NCBI GenBank assembly: GCA_035551475.1
Contig: DASZMX010000108.1
Location: 1 to 30,196 of the forward strand
DNA: 30,196 nt
Direction of reading: 5' to 3'
Source of the DNA: DASZMX01 sp035551475
Lineage (GTDB): Bacteria > Verrucomicrobiota > Verrucomicrobiia > Limisphaerales > Palsa-1400
The translations under genes and the position numbers were made by a program. The notes beneath the pieces were generated by a model. That model did no database searches and was not told where the DNA came from. It saw only the letters and a list, made by a program, of their open reading frames with translations. Positions 1 through 7,541 of the stretch are shown one piece after another. Numbering within the stretch: position 1 is the first letter of the stretch; each line of letters opens with the position of its first letter.

Positions 1-24
1 AGATTTATCAGGGCAAACTACCAT
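1..24 (-). CDS. Possible start of the gene downstream of tilS (partial, 8 codons)
   Basis: On the minus strand an ATG at 24-22 opens a frame that stays open to the window edge (MVVCPDKS). A purine-rich AGGCAGG lies just upstream and the tilS stop is 24 bases away. In many bacteria the gene after tilS is ftsH, but eight codons cannot show that here, so the product is left unnamed. Confidence 0.25.
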
Positions 25-48
25 CAACCTGCCTGGGGCGCAACACCC

Positions 49-1425
49 CTATCGCTCTTTCCAGCGCCATACCAAACGCCGTGTCGTTTGCTCCCGCAAT
101 TTAAACTTTTCGCCGATTCTAACGCCTTGCACCCAGAAAATTTCCCCGGCCGCCGTCGTCGCCAGCACGCGCCGGCGCCGTTCCGCCCGGGGCGTTTTCA
201 GGTTGGTGAAAACGTCCTGCAACTTGCGCGGCGCTTCTGCCCCGATCGGTTGAAATCGGTCGCCTGCCTGCCAATGTCGCAATACGATGCTGTTGCCCAC
301 CTTATCGGCGTCAAATTGCTCGAGATTAAGCCCCGCCGAGAAATCCGCGCCGCACCCTCTGGTTTTTTCCCAGGCGAAAACCAACCCGCCGAACTCCGCC
401 GAACCCGATGTTCCCCTTAATTTGACGAGCTGCGTGGCGCCTGAAAATTCAGTGGCAGGGCCGGATTCCGCCCGCAGTCTGCCGTCTTTGTCCCGCACCA
501 CGTATTTCCCTTCCGCCACGGCCACAGGCTGTTCCGCTGTGGCGCGGAGACGCTCGATCAAATCGAAATCCGCCGTCGCACCGAGGTCGAAAAGCTGCCG
601 TTGCAGAGCCCGTCGCTGCACGGCGCGCGGCAAGGTGTTCCAGGGCGGAGCGGCGTTTTGCAGCCATTCTGCCGCGCCGTTTTGGGCGGCCTCGCCTTCG
701 GCGCCCACGATGTCCATCGCGCGCAGGATGGTCTGGTTGAGATTGGGCTGAAATTCCGCCCGCAAGAACGGCAGCAACCGTTCCCGCACCCGGTTGCGCG
801 CGATATCCAGGGATTGGTTGGTGGAGTCCTCGGAGAACGCGAGCTTGCGGGCGGCCGCAAAGGCGCGCAATTCCTCCTTGGCGCAGTTGAGCAAGGGGCG
901 AGTCAAATAAATGGAAGGGTCGGCCGGCGAAGGGGATTTCGCTTTCATGCCCGCGAGGCCGTCGCTGCCGGCGCCGCGCAAGAGCCGCAGGAAAAACAGC
1001 TCCACCTGGTCATCCTGATGATGCGCCAGGGCGATCACGCCGCTCCCAGACTGCCGGGCCGCCCGCGCCAGGAACTGATGCCGCAATGCTCGCGCCGCCA
1101 TTTCCACCGACGAGCCTTGGCGTCGCGCTTCGGCCCGCACGTCGGCGCGTCCGACGATCACGGGAATTTTCCAGGCGCGCGCCGTGCGGCGCACGAGCCG
1201 CTCATCGGCATCGCTGGCGGCGCCGCGCAATTGATGATTGAAATGAGCGGCTGTCAGGCGCCAGCCGCGAGGTTTGGCGAGTTGATGCAGCGCCGCCAGG
1301 AGAACCATCGAATCCACCCCGCCCGAAACTGCCGCCAAAATCCGAGCGCCCTGGTCAAATAATTTTCCCGCCGCGATTGCAGCCTGCATCTTTTCCAGAA
1401 TGCCCGGGGCCAAACCCATGCGCAC
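49..1425 (-). CDS. tilS: tRNA(Ile)-lysidine synthase TilS
   Basis: This cytoplasmic enzyme uses ATP and lysine to convert C34 of the CAU-anticodon tRNA-Ile to lysidine, so the tRNA reads AUA as isoleucine. The PP-loop nucleotide-binding motif SGGVDS lies at residues 34-39. It is followed by the family segments AAHFNHQLRG and ALAHHQDDQVE, a helical middle part, and a C-terminal substrate-binding domain containing the typical LRHWQAGDRFQPIG stretch. At 458 residues it is complete and of ordinary length. The longest frame starts at GTG 1425; ATG 1419, two codons later, is an equally good start. A likely terminator (1483-1515) separates it from the next gene upstream, so it probably has its own promoter in 1426-1482, although I cannot point to convincing boxes. 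Identification is secure; the exact start is not. Confidence 0.96.
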   Translation of the reverse strand: MRMGLAPGILEKMQAAIAAGKLFDQGARILAAVSGGVDSMVLLAALHQLAKPRGWRLTAAHFNHQLRGAASDADERLVRRTARAWKIPVIVGRADVRAEARRQGSSVEMAARALRHQFLARAARQSGSGVIALAHHQDDQVELFFLRLLRGAGSDGLAGMKAKSPSPADPSIYLTRPLLNCAKEELRAFAAARKLAFSEDSTNQSLDIARNRVRERLLPFLRAEFQPNLNQTILRAMDIVGAEGEAAQNGAAEWLQNAAPPWNTLPRAVQRRALQRQLFDLGATADFDLIERLRATAEQPVAVAEGKYVVRDKDGRLRAESGPATEFSGATQLVKLRGTSGSAEFGGLVFAWEKTRGCGADFSAGLNLEQFDADKVGNSIVLRHWQAGDRFQPIGAEAPRKLQDVFTNLKTPRAERRRRVLATTAAGEIFWVQGVRIGEKFKLREQTTRRLVWRWKER

Positions 1426-1756
1426 AAGGAAACAGACGCCGTCCGGGCGTCAAGCCAATACCCGCAGTGAAACGCGGGCAGGAAAAAGGCGAGTCAAAAC
1501 CCCCGTCGACTCGCCATTTTCTTACCCCTCTGCCCAGCCCTGGACAGCGACCCTTATTTTCCCAATTTCCCCTCCGCACACCCGCGGTCTCCTCACCGTC
1601 TTTTTTTCTCCGATTTCATCTTTCTTGATGAAACCTAAATTATCCCCTGCGAACGTGATCACTATGCTTCACGGGATGTCAATTGAACATCGGGCGCGCG
1701 CCTGATTCGCAGACCCTTGAATGCCGCATGGCCTTTGGGGGCGGCCGCGCAGCTGC
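1426..1756. other. Intergenic region between tilS and the beta-helix protein gene
   Basis: This 331-bp stretch contains no convincing gene. It holds a minus-strand terminator-like hairpin (1483-1515). A second inverted repeat, TTTCATC (1614-1620) / GATGAAA (1627-1633), has a 6-base loop and is not followed by T residues. A self-complementary GGCGCGCGCC lies around 1693-1702. The tilS promoter is presumably in the tilS-proximal end. Confidence 0.6.
1483..1515 (-). terminator. Rho-independent terminator-like hairpin
   Basis: Read on the minus strand, GGCGAGTC (1515-1508) pairs perfectly with GACTCGCC (1495-1488) across a 12-base loop and is followed immediately by TTTTT (1487-1483). The position fits the end of the transcript of the upstream beta-helix protein gene, about 240 bases after its stop and before tilS. 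Confidence 0.6.
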
Positions 1757-4303
1757 TTAGCGCGACAACACGCGGTAGAACCGATTGCTTGACACGGCGG
1801 GGTCGGGCGCGGACTCCATGGTGTCGTTGCCGCCGAGCAAGCTGGTCAGGCTGATCCACGCCGGGTCGCTCAACGCGTTTTTATATTGGAGGCGATACGA
1901 GCGGTCCGATTCGGTGGGAAAAAGCACGAGAACATTCGCGCCCTGGCGCACCGCCGTCGTGTGGAATTGGGGATTCGTCCACAGCGCATTGGCTGTCGTG
2001 GTGTTGAAGCCGCTGCTTAAAGTGGCGCCCGTCCCGTTGAGGATGTGCGTCATCTCGCTGCCACTTTGGCCAGTGATATAGACGTTGATGATGTCATGCA
2101 CGTTGACCTGCTGCGAATTGGTCGGCGTCTCCACCGTGTCGAAACATTTCGCGGTGGATTCGGTGAACACGCCGTAAACGCCGAGCCCATAGGCTTGATG
2201 GCTGGTCACGGTGTCAGCGATTTTGTACGAAGCGTAGCCATTGATGCCGTTGTGCGACCAGGAAGTTTGCGACGGCGCGTCGTAGGGCAATTCCGATTGA
2301 TAAAAATAAACGCGCCCGCCGTTGCCGTTCCACAAGGTTTGATATTGCTCGTGATGCTCCACAAAAAGGCCGTAGATCGTGGCGTTATCGCCGTTGACCA
2401 CGAGGCCATTGCTGCTCGAGTTTTGCGTCCAGCTCACGCCTGTGCCGTGGTCCGCGCGCCAAAGCCACAGATTATCGCCCAGCACATCATTGGCATTGAT
2501 GGTCACGCAGGTGGACGTTTTTCCCTTGGTCTGGCCGCCCACGCGGCTGCAAATGTCGTAGAGGCAAATGGGGTCAGACGCATGGGAAACCGCGCTTTTG
2601 GCCGGGCCGACCTCCAGCAGCGCCGGGGCGGCGGTCGCGCCGGCGTCAAAAATAATTCCGCCCACCTTCACGCCGTCCACGTCCGCAATCACCATCGCCG
2701 GAAATCCCTTGGCGGGAACGAGCGTGGGATAGCCCAGGCCCAGCACAATGGCGTCCGGCCGCGAGACCGTGAGGCTGTTGGTTAAAGCGTACAAACCTGG
2801 GGTCAAGATTAAATTCTGGCCCGCCGCCAGCGCCGCATTGAGCGAAGCGGCGTTGTCGGTCGCCGGTTGCGCGAGGTAAAATTGGCTCAAGGGCAGGTAA
2901 ACGCCCGGCGTGGGCGCGTTGCTCCACGTGATGCCGCTGACGCCGTTGGTGGTGAGCGCCGGGACAAATACGAAATAAGCGCCATTGGTTTCCACATAGA
3001 GATACGGTTTTTCCGCGATGCAAGGCGTTTGTTTGACAACCGTGTATTTGGAGGACGGCCAGGTCCCGGACGGCGCGTTCGGCGCGCCGACGAACACCAT
3101 GTTCCAGTTTTGGCCCGACCAATTTCCCCAAATGTCGTTGCGCGAGAGCCATTGCTGCTGCGAAATCGAGCTGACCGTCGCCGAGATTCTGGAGTCGGCC
3201 AGGAAGCCGCCGCTCGAATACGCGCCCGCGATGGTGTCGGCGAGATTCAAATTGCCCAGGATGTGCATGCGCCGAAGGGCCGTGCCCTGCGAAACCGCCC
3301 AGGTCATGACGTTATTGTCGGGAATCACCGCCACATTTTCGCACGAGCGCCAGAAATTGATGGTGGCGTTGTCGTTCGCCAAAACTCCTTCCGCGTGCAC
3401 ATTGCCCGCGATCGTCACGTCATCCGGCATGCGGCCCAGGCCGAGGACTTGCGTGTAATAGCCCAAGTTCACGTCGAGATTGCTGTAAACGCCCGGCAGG
3501 AAAAAATAGGCGTAACGGCTCGCGCCGAATTCGCTGTTTTGTTGCTGCGCGAAAACCGCGTCGAGCTGGTCTTGAATTTGCGGCATCGGCATCGCCGCAT
3601 TGAAGGTCAGGACGCTGGCGCCGAAATTAGGCGGCGCCGCGGCGGAGGGAACCCGCGCCAATTGCAGCCCGCAGAAATCGCCCTCATTGTTGCCCGCCAG
3701 CGCGGTGTTGGGATTGCCGGTCCAGGTGAATCGAATCAGCCCGCCCGCGCCGACGGCCAAATTGCGGAACACCACATAATCCGCGCCCGGCGTAAATGTC
3801 GTCAAACTTTCCGGCGTGTTCACCGTGCTCTGGCTCTGCGCGCCCATCAGGTCGGTGGTGACGGAAAACGTCGTGCCGCGCGTGCCGTCGTTGTTGATGC
3901 TGTACAGATAAAGATCGTAGGAGCCGGCGGGCACGCTGTTCAGGGTGTTCGTGCGGATTGCGCCGCTATTATATTCGTACGGCTGGAGCAGCGCCGCGGG
4001 CGTTCCCTGCGCGCCTTGGGTCCCGTACGTCCCGCCGAGTTGCGAGGTCAGCGTAATCGGGCTGCTCGTTGCTCCGTCGGAAAGCAAATTCGTGGCGCCC
4101 GTCCGTCCGCCGCCCGCCACCGGATTCCAGTAGGTGCGCCCCGTATCCGGGCAGGCGCCGGCGCCCGCGAAATTGGCCGCGCCCGCTCCACCCGGCACGT
4201 TGAAATTGATCACCTGCGCTTGAATCCCGCCTCCGAGGGCCAACATGAGGGCCAAAATCCTGGCCCATCGGTGTCTATGTTCCTTTTGCAACGAGCGAAA
4301 CAT
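1757..4303 (-). CDS. Secreted right-handed beta-helix (pectate-lyase-like) protein
   Basis: A large exported protein of 848 residues from ATG 4303; the frame can be extended eight codons to a TTG at 4327, but the ATG sits directly before a standard signal peptide. The signal peptide has a basic n-region, a core of ILALMLALGGG and cleavage near IQA-Q. Three parts can be seen: an N-terminal beta-rich, galactose-binding-like segment (about 25-215); a long central part of short turns rich in G, N, D and V, typical of parallel beta-helices, containing LFVEHHEQYQTLWNGNGG and YFYQSELPYD; and a C-terminal module of about 65 residues (YRLQYKN...W...RFYRVLSR) that I associate with secreted proteins of Verrucomicrobiota. 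The central part recalls GH55-like or 'adenylyl cyclase'-misannotated bacterial proteins. An extracellular polysaccharide substrate is likely but unknown, and I cannot assign catalytic residues. The terminator at 1483-1515 probably ends its transcript. Confidence 0.8.
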   Translation of the reverse strand: MFRSLQKEHRHRWARILALMLALGGGIQAQVINFNVPGGAGAANFAGAGACPDTGRTYWNPVAGGGRTGATNLLSDGATSSPITLTSQLGGTYGTQGAQGTPAALLQPYEYNSGAIRTNTLNSVPAGSYDLYLYSINNDGTRGTTFSVTTDLMGAQSQSTVNTPESLTTFTPGADYVVFRNLAVGAGGLIRFTWTGNPNTALAGNNEGDFCGLQLARVPSAAAPPNFGASVLTFNAAMPMPQIQDQLDAVFAQQQNSEFGASRYAYFFLPGVYSNLDVNLGYYTQVLGLGRMPDDVTIAGNVHAEGVLANDNATINFWRSCENVAVIPDNNVMTWAVSQGTALRRMHILGNLNLADTIAGAYSSGGFLADSRISATVSSISQQQWLSRNDIWGNWSGQNWNMVFVGAPNAPSGTWPSSKYTVVKQTPCIAEKPYLYVETNGAYFVFVPALTTNGVSGITWSNAPTPGVYLPLSQFYLAQPATDNAASLNAALAAGQNLILTPGLYALTNSLTVSRPDAIVLGLGYPTLVPAKGFPAMVIADVDGVKVGGIIFDAGATAAPALLEVGPAKSAVSHASDPICLYDICSRVGGQTKGKTSTCVTINANDVLGDNLWLWRADHGTGVSWTQNSSSNGLVVNGDNATIYGLFVEHHEQYQTLWNGNGGRVYFYQSELPYDAPSQTSWSHNGINGYASYKIADTVTSHQAYGLGVYGVFTESTAKCFDTVETPTNSQQVNVHDIINVYITGQSGSEMTHILNGTGATLSSGFNTTTANALWTNPQFHTTAVRQGANVLVLFPTESDRSYRLQYKNALSDPAWISLTSLLGGNDTMESAPDPAVSSNRFYRVLSR

Positions 4304-4353
4304 CGGGGAATCCGCCCCGACCGTCAAGCATGCCCGGGGAGGTTATATCTTGA

Positions 4354-4689
4354 TTAATTCTTAAAAAACCATTTTATCAGAACGTCCGCGGCAGCGATTG
4401 CGGCGCATACCATTGCGATGGCGGAAACCCATAGCGAGCACTTTGTCAGTCGAATAATTTTCGCATTCTCAATGTGTATTTTACTTGACTCCTCAATCGC
4501 TTTTCGATCTTTAACCAAATACTCCAATCGCCCACGCACTTTCTGAACCACGTGCAATGAAGCGTTTATTCCGAGGTTGGGACCATGCACCTCGTTCAAC
4601 GCATCTTCTAATTCTGAAAGCGGCCAGCCATTTACGGAGGCGTCGTCGATGGACTTTGCGATGTAGTCAAACTTTTCCGGACTAGTCAT
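4354..4689 (-). CDS. Small membrane-anchored protein, family not recognised
   Basis: The 111-residue product starts at ATG 4689. The first 85 residues are soluble and mostly helical, with a charged amphipathic stretch (about 50-80) that could form a coiled coil. A single hydrophobic helix (about 87-108, WVSAIAMVCAAIAAADVLI) lies next to the C-terminal KWFFKN. There is no signal peptide, so it looks like a C-tail-anchored inner-membrane protein. The stop lies about 50 bp before the start of the beta-helix gene on the same strand, so co-transcription is possible. It sits at the edge of the AT-richer stretch and its codons are less GC-biased than its neighbours'. I do not recognise the family. 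It is probably a real gene. Confidence 0.6.
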   Translation of the reverse strand: MTSPEKFDYIAKSIDDASVNGWPLSELEDALNEVHGPNLGINASLHVVQKVRGRLEYLVKDRKAIEESSKIHIENAKIIRLTKCSLWVSAIAMVCAAIAAADVLIKWFFKN

Positions 4690-4802
4690 ACACTAAGCAG
4701 GCAGTCTGTTCGGATTCGGATTTTCAAGAATTCACAATTTTGGTCAGGGTTTGGAAAACAACTCCATTGATCTTAATAGTTATCGCAGCAGGAGAAAGCA
4801 CA

Positions 4803-4865
4803 ATGTCGATATATTCACAGAGCCACTTCGACCTTGAGATTGAGCAACGCCTGGAGAAATTCTGA
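4803..4865 (+). CDS. Possible 20-residue ORF with a good ribosome binding site
   Basis: ATG 4803 is preceded at 8-base spacing by AGGAG (4790-4794) and opens a 20-codon frame ending at TGA 4863-4865; the peptide begins MSIYSQSHFDLEIEQRLEKF. The acidic/amphipathic end could be a helix. It may be a leader peptide, the start of a broken gene, or chance. The ribosome binding site is the only real support. Confidence 0.2.
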   Translation: MSIYSQSHFDLEIEQRLEKF

Positions 4866-5007
4866 GGATTCTCAATGCGGGGTGCGCATCAACTAACAGA
4901 CATTCGCAGCCAGCTTAGCCTCCATTTTTCCCACTCGCCTGCACAATTCTTTGTATCCGCATTAGAGTTGATTTTCCCCCTAGGCTGGGGGAAAGTTGTT
5001 CCGTAGT

Positions 5008-5080
5008 TGGTGGAGATAGTCGGAGTCGAACCGACCGCGACACGGTGTAGGGCCGGACATGCGGCGAGCCTTCTATCCCC
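5008..5080 (-). pseudogene. tRNA-like element: intact T arm and acceptor stem, defective remainder
   Basis: On the minus strand the 3' part is tRNA-perfect: T stem GTCGG/CCGAC around loop TTCGACT (5035-5019), acceptor strand TATCTCC (5018-5012), discriminator A and encoded CCA (5010-5008). A 5' strand GGGGATA (5080-5074) pairs with TATCTCC over all 7 positions (one G-U), giving a 73-base unit. The middle does not fold as a tRNA. No D stem with a GG-containing loop is visible, and the best anticodon-arm alignment has a mismatch, C instead of T at position 33, and would read CTA. It is most likely a decayed tRNA, or a tRNA 3' end left by an integrated element. It is not a tmRNA end: the conserved GGAC before the T stem and a matching 5' part are missing. 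Confidence 0.5.
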
Positions 5081-5097
5081 CATCATTTAGCTAGCCT

Positions 5098-5141
5098 ACC
5101 GGGCATCAGGTTGTGACTGAACTTCAGGCCTGATGTCCGGT
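5098..5141. repeat. Long imperfect palindrome (13-bp stem hairpin)
   Basis: ACCGGGCATCAGG (5098-5110) pairs with CCTGATGTCCGGT (5129-5141) over 13 positions including one G-U. The 18-base loop itself contains CTGAACTTCAG, an odd palindrome. It lies 17 bp from the 5' edge of the tRNA-like element. On the plus strand it is followed by GTGTTTTATAT, so it could act as a terminator, but a REP-like or recombination-site role is equally possible. Confidence 0.5.
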
Positions 5142-5296
5142 GTGTTTTATATCTCAGCGCCGCACATCACCGGGCTCCGCGATGCCGCGCTCTGTATTAT
5201 TACGAAGCCTTTCATTGAGGGAACCTTACGCATTTTTGTTTCCACTTGCAAGAAATAAAAAATTGCAAATCATTGATAATAAATTACTTATAAAAA

Positions 5297-5411
5297 TGCT
5301 AAGTGAGTGGTTTTTTTGTGCTTGAAGCATTACCCCTCAATGCTAGATGAGTGTCTTTATTTGCTAGATGCAGATTTGACTAAGCTTGATGAAAGCGGCT
5401 TTCGCTAAATC
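5297..5411. repeat. Degenerate phased direct repeats (TGCTAGATG-like, 20-22 bp period)
   Basis: Nine-base units start at 5297 (TGCTAAGTG), 5319 (TGCTTGAAG), 5341 and 5362 (both TGCTAGATG), 5383 (AGCTTGATG) and 5403 (CGCTAAATC), with spacings of 22, 22, 21, 21 and 20. About two helical turns separate each copy. Only the two central copies are identical, so this could be an iteron-like protein-binding array or a decayed repeat-coding fragment. Confidence 0.3.
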
Positions 5412-5417
5412 CACATT

Positions 5418-5870
5418 TCAATGTTGCGGGCCCGCATGACTTGATATTGTTTCTGACTTCTTAGACACGCTTTTCACTTTCCGCTTCTTAATTTGCCATT
5501 GCTTTCGCCTGCGGCGCACGTCGGGGGTCCAGGATGCTTTCGCAGCTATTTTTGCCCGTCGGTTTAGTCGACTCTTCGACCAAATGCCAAATACTAAACT
5601 CCACGTTTCATATTCAGATGGTGTGAAAGACGATGTTCGTTTTTGGGAAATTATAGTGAGTGGCTGCCATTTCCCGTCTGCCATTTCAGCAGGGGTTAGG
5701 TAGTGAACTTCATCTCGCGTGTTCGCTGAGGCTAACATGTCGCGCCACCACGCCAGAAATTCCATCATATACTTGTCTCGCGCCTTAAACGTGCGTGCGC
5801 TGGCGATGGAATCTCCAACTACTCGTCGCAGAAAATCGGAATACGGCATAGGCCAGCCGGGGTGTTTCAT
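5418..5870 (-). CDS. Basic protein of unknown function
   Basis: The 150-residue product starts at ATG 5870. The N-terminal two thirds contain many aromatic residues (EFLAWWRDML, EYETWSLVFGIWSK), and the last 45 residues are strongly basic (RRRRKQWQIKKRKVK). Such a tail would suit nucleic-acid binding or could be a frame artefact. There is no signal peptide or membrane segment and no motif I recognise. The gene belongs to the AT-richer stretch, is divergent from purN, and lacks a clear ribosome binding site. It may be a foreign or truncated gene; whether it is expressed is uncertain. Confidence 0.4.
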   Translation of the reverse strand: MKHPGWPMPYSDFLRRVVGDSIASARTFKARDKYMMEFLAWWRDMLASANTRDEVHYLTPAEMADGKWQPLTIISQKRTSSFTPSEYETWSLVFGIWSKSRLNRRAKIAAKASWTPDVRRRRKQWQIKKRKVKSVSKKSETISSHAGPQH

Positions 5871-5951
5871 TTCGCCATTCAGCCAGAAAGCGTGAGCTTA
5901 TCAATTTCAAATTGAGCTTTGTTCCGTGCGCCTTCCCGCTACGCTTCCCGC

Positions 5952-6572
5952 GTGAGCGCATTCAAAATTGGCCTGCTTGGTTCGGGCAAAGGCAGCAACG
6001 CCGCCGCCATCGCCGACGCCTGTCGCGCGGGGCAGATTCCCGCCGAGGTCGCGCTCGTCATCAGCGACGTGGCGGACGCTGGAATTCTGGAGCGCGCCCG
6101 CGAACGCGGCCTGCCCGCCCTGCATATTCCGCCCGGCAAATTCCGCACCAAGCTCGATGACGTGGCCGAACCGGCTTACATCGCCGCGCTGCAAAATGCC
6201 GGGGTTGATCTCGTCGTGCTGGCCGGTTTTATGCGCATTCTTAAGGGCGAATTTCTCCGCACCTTTGCCCAGCGTGTCATCAATATTCATCCCGCGCTCC
6301 TGCCGGCCTTTCCCGGTTTGGAAGCCTGGCAGCAAGCGCTCGATTACGGCGTGAAAGTCACCGGCGTCACCGTCCATTACGTCGATCAAGGCATCGACAC
6401 CGGCCCGATCATCGCCCAGGAAACCGTCCCCATCCTTCCCGGTGACACCGCCGCCACCCTCCACGCCCGCATCCAGGAAGTTGAGCGCGCCATCTATCCC
6501 CGCGCCATCGCCGCGCTGGCGCGTGGCGAAATTCGCATCGCGGGCCGCCAAACGCACCCTTGCAAGGCGTAA
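5952..6572 (+). CDS. purN: Phosphoribosylglycinamide formyltransferase PurN
   Basis: PurN transfers a formyl group from 10-formyltetrahydrofolate to GAR, the third step of purine synthesis, in the cytoplasm. Starting from GTG 5952 (206 residues, usual family length) the protein opens with the fold's first strand, KIGLLGSGKGSN, which binds the GAR phosphate. The catalytic triad is present as Asn111 and His113 in NIHPALLPAFPG and Asp149 in HYVDQGIDTGP. A TTG eleven codons upstream (5919) is also in frame, but the family starts just before the first strand, so the GTG is preferred. No strong ribosome binding site is visible. It is followed 72 bp later by hisG; both pathways draw on PRPP-derived intermediates. 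Identification is secure. Confidence 0.95.
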   Translation: MSAFKIGLLGSGKGSNAAAIADACRAGQIPAEVALVISDVADAGILERARERGLPALHIPPGKFRTKLDDVAEPAYIAALQNAGVDLVVLAGFMRILKGEFLRTFAQRVINIHPALLPAFPGLEAWQQALDYGVKVTGVTVHYVDQGIDTGPIIAQETVPILPGDTAATLHARIQEVERAIYPRAIAALARGEIRIAGRQTHPCKA

Positions 6573-6644
6573 AGAAACAGTTGCTTTGCCCGGACAAGTG
6601 TGGATGATGTCCGACCTTCACGTTCCGGCGTGAAACCAGACAAC

Positions 6645-7523
6645 ATGAGCAAAGAGATTTTAAAGTTGGGTTTGCCGAAAGGCAGCCTGCAGGAAGCCGC
6701 CCTCGCCAAGATGGCCAAGGCGGGATTTCACATCTCCGTGAGCAGCCGCTCGTACGTGCCGTACGTGGACGACGAGCATCTTTCCATCCGCCTCATTCGC
6801 GCCCAGGAAATCAGCCGTTACGTGGAGCTGGGTTACCTTGATTGCGGCATCACGGGACATGATTGGATCGTGGAGAACGGCTCGAAAGTCCATGAAGTCG
6901 GCGAATTTCAATTCAGCAAAGCGACCAGCCAGCCGGCGCGCTGGGTGCTGGCGGCGCCGGAAGATTCCGCGATTAAATCGGTGAAGGATCTCCAGGGCAA
7001 ACGCATCGCGACCGAAGTCATCAACATCACCAAGCGCTACCTGAAGAAGCATAAGGTCAAAGCGGAGGTCGAATTCTCCTGGGGCGCAACCGAGGTCAAG
7101 GCGCATGAACTGGTGGATGCGATTGTTGAAATCACCGAAACCGGCTCCTCCTTACGCGCGAATAAGCTGCGCATCATCGACACATTGCTGGTGTCCACGC
7201 CGCGCCTCATTGTCAACCATACTTCGTGGAAGGACAAATGGAAGCGGGCCAAGATCGAGACGCTGGCGCTGTTGTTGCGCGGGGCGCTCGAAGCGGAAAC
7301 CAAAGTGGGCCTGAAGATGAACATTCAGCAGCAGAATTTGCAGAAATTGCTGCAGGAGCTTCCGGCTTTGCGCAACCCGACTATTTCCAACTTGAGTCTC
7401 GCCGGCTGGGTGGCGGTGGAGACCATCATTGACGAACGGATCGTCCGCGAACTCATCCCCCAACTCAAAGCCGCCGGGGCGGAAGGAATTATTGAGTATC
7501 CGCTCAATAAGGTGGTATATTAG
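6645..7523 (+). CDS. hisG: ATP phosphoribosyltransferase HisG, long form
   Basis: HisG condenses ATP with PRPP, the first committed step of histidine synthesis. The 292-residue product from ATG 6645 starts with the family signature KLGLPKGSLQ. The two-lobed catalytic part includes LDCGITGHDW and the PRPP-binding region around DAIVEITETGSSLRAN (D-x-I-V-[ED]-x-T-x-[ST]-[GS]). About 75 residues beyond the catalytic core (PALRNPTISNLSLAGWVAV to the end) form the ACT-like regulatory domain, so this is the long HisG_L type, which is feedback-inhibited by histidine and does not need HisZ. An upstream in-frame GTG (6600) would add 15 residues, but family alignment favours the ATG. The other histidine genes are not nearby. 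The small COX24-type gene starts 18 bp after the stop. Confidence 0.96.
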   Translation: MSKEILKLGLPKGSLQEAALAKMAKAGFHISVSSRSYVPYVDDEHLSIRLIRAQEISRYVELGYLDCGITGHDWIVENGSKVHEVGEFQFSKATSQPARWVLAAPEDSAIKSVKDLQGKRIATEVINITKRYLKKHKVKAEVEFSWGATEVKAHELVDAIVEITETGSSLRANKLRIIDTLLVSTPRLIVNHTSWKDKWKRAKIETLALLLRGALEAETKVGLKMNIQQQNLQKLLQELPALRNPTISNLSLAGWVAVETIIDERIVRELIPQLKAAGAEGIIEYPLNKVVY

Positions 7524-7541
7524 GCAGCCAATTAACAAATT

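Larger units (their letters stand above)
4690..5417. other. Gene-poor AT-rich region with a tRNA-like relic, hairpin and phased repeats
   Basis: This 728-bp stretch has no convincing protein gene apart from a possible 20-codon ORF (4803-4865). It contains a tRNA-like element on the minus strand (5008-5080), a 13-bp-stem hairpin (5098-5141), a very AT-rich block (about 5225-5330), and six degenerate repeats related to TGCTAGATG every 20-22 bp (5297-5411). Its base composition differs clearly from the GC-rich genes on both sides. Confidence 0.6.

Noticed and set aside
1691..1702. GGCGCGCGCC palindrome downstream of the beta-helix gene.
   Set aside because: It is a short GC repeat expected in DNA of this composition; there is no T tract and no second copy nearby.
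2867..4357. 496-codon plus-strand frame opposite the beta-helix gene.
   Set aside because: Its composition is shadow-like, while the minus frame has a signal peptide and domain structure.
5008..5080. Suppressor or pyrrolysine-type tRNA with CTA anticodon.
   Set aside because: Position 33 is C, the anticodon stem has a mismatch, no D arm of the pyrrolysine type forms, and no pylS-like gene is present.
5140..5325. 61-codon plus-strand frame in the AT-rich stretch.
   Set aside because: There is no ribosome binding site, no family similarity, and it starts inside the hairpin.
5008..5400. tmRNA gene on the minus strand, suggested by the T arm and CCA end.
   Set aside because: The conserved GGAC before the T stem is absent, and no GGATTCGACGGG-like 5' part occurs in the 350 bases upstream on that strand.
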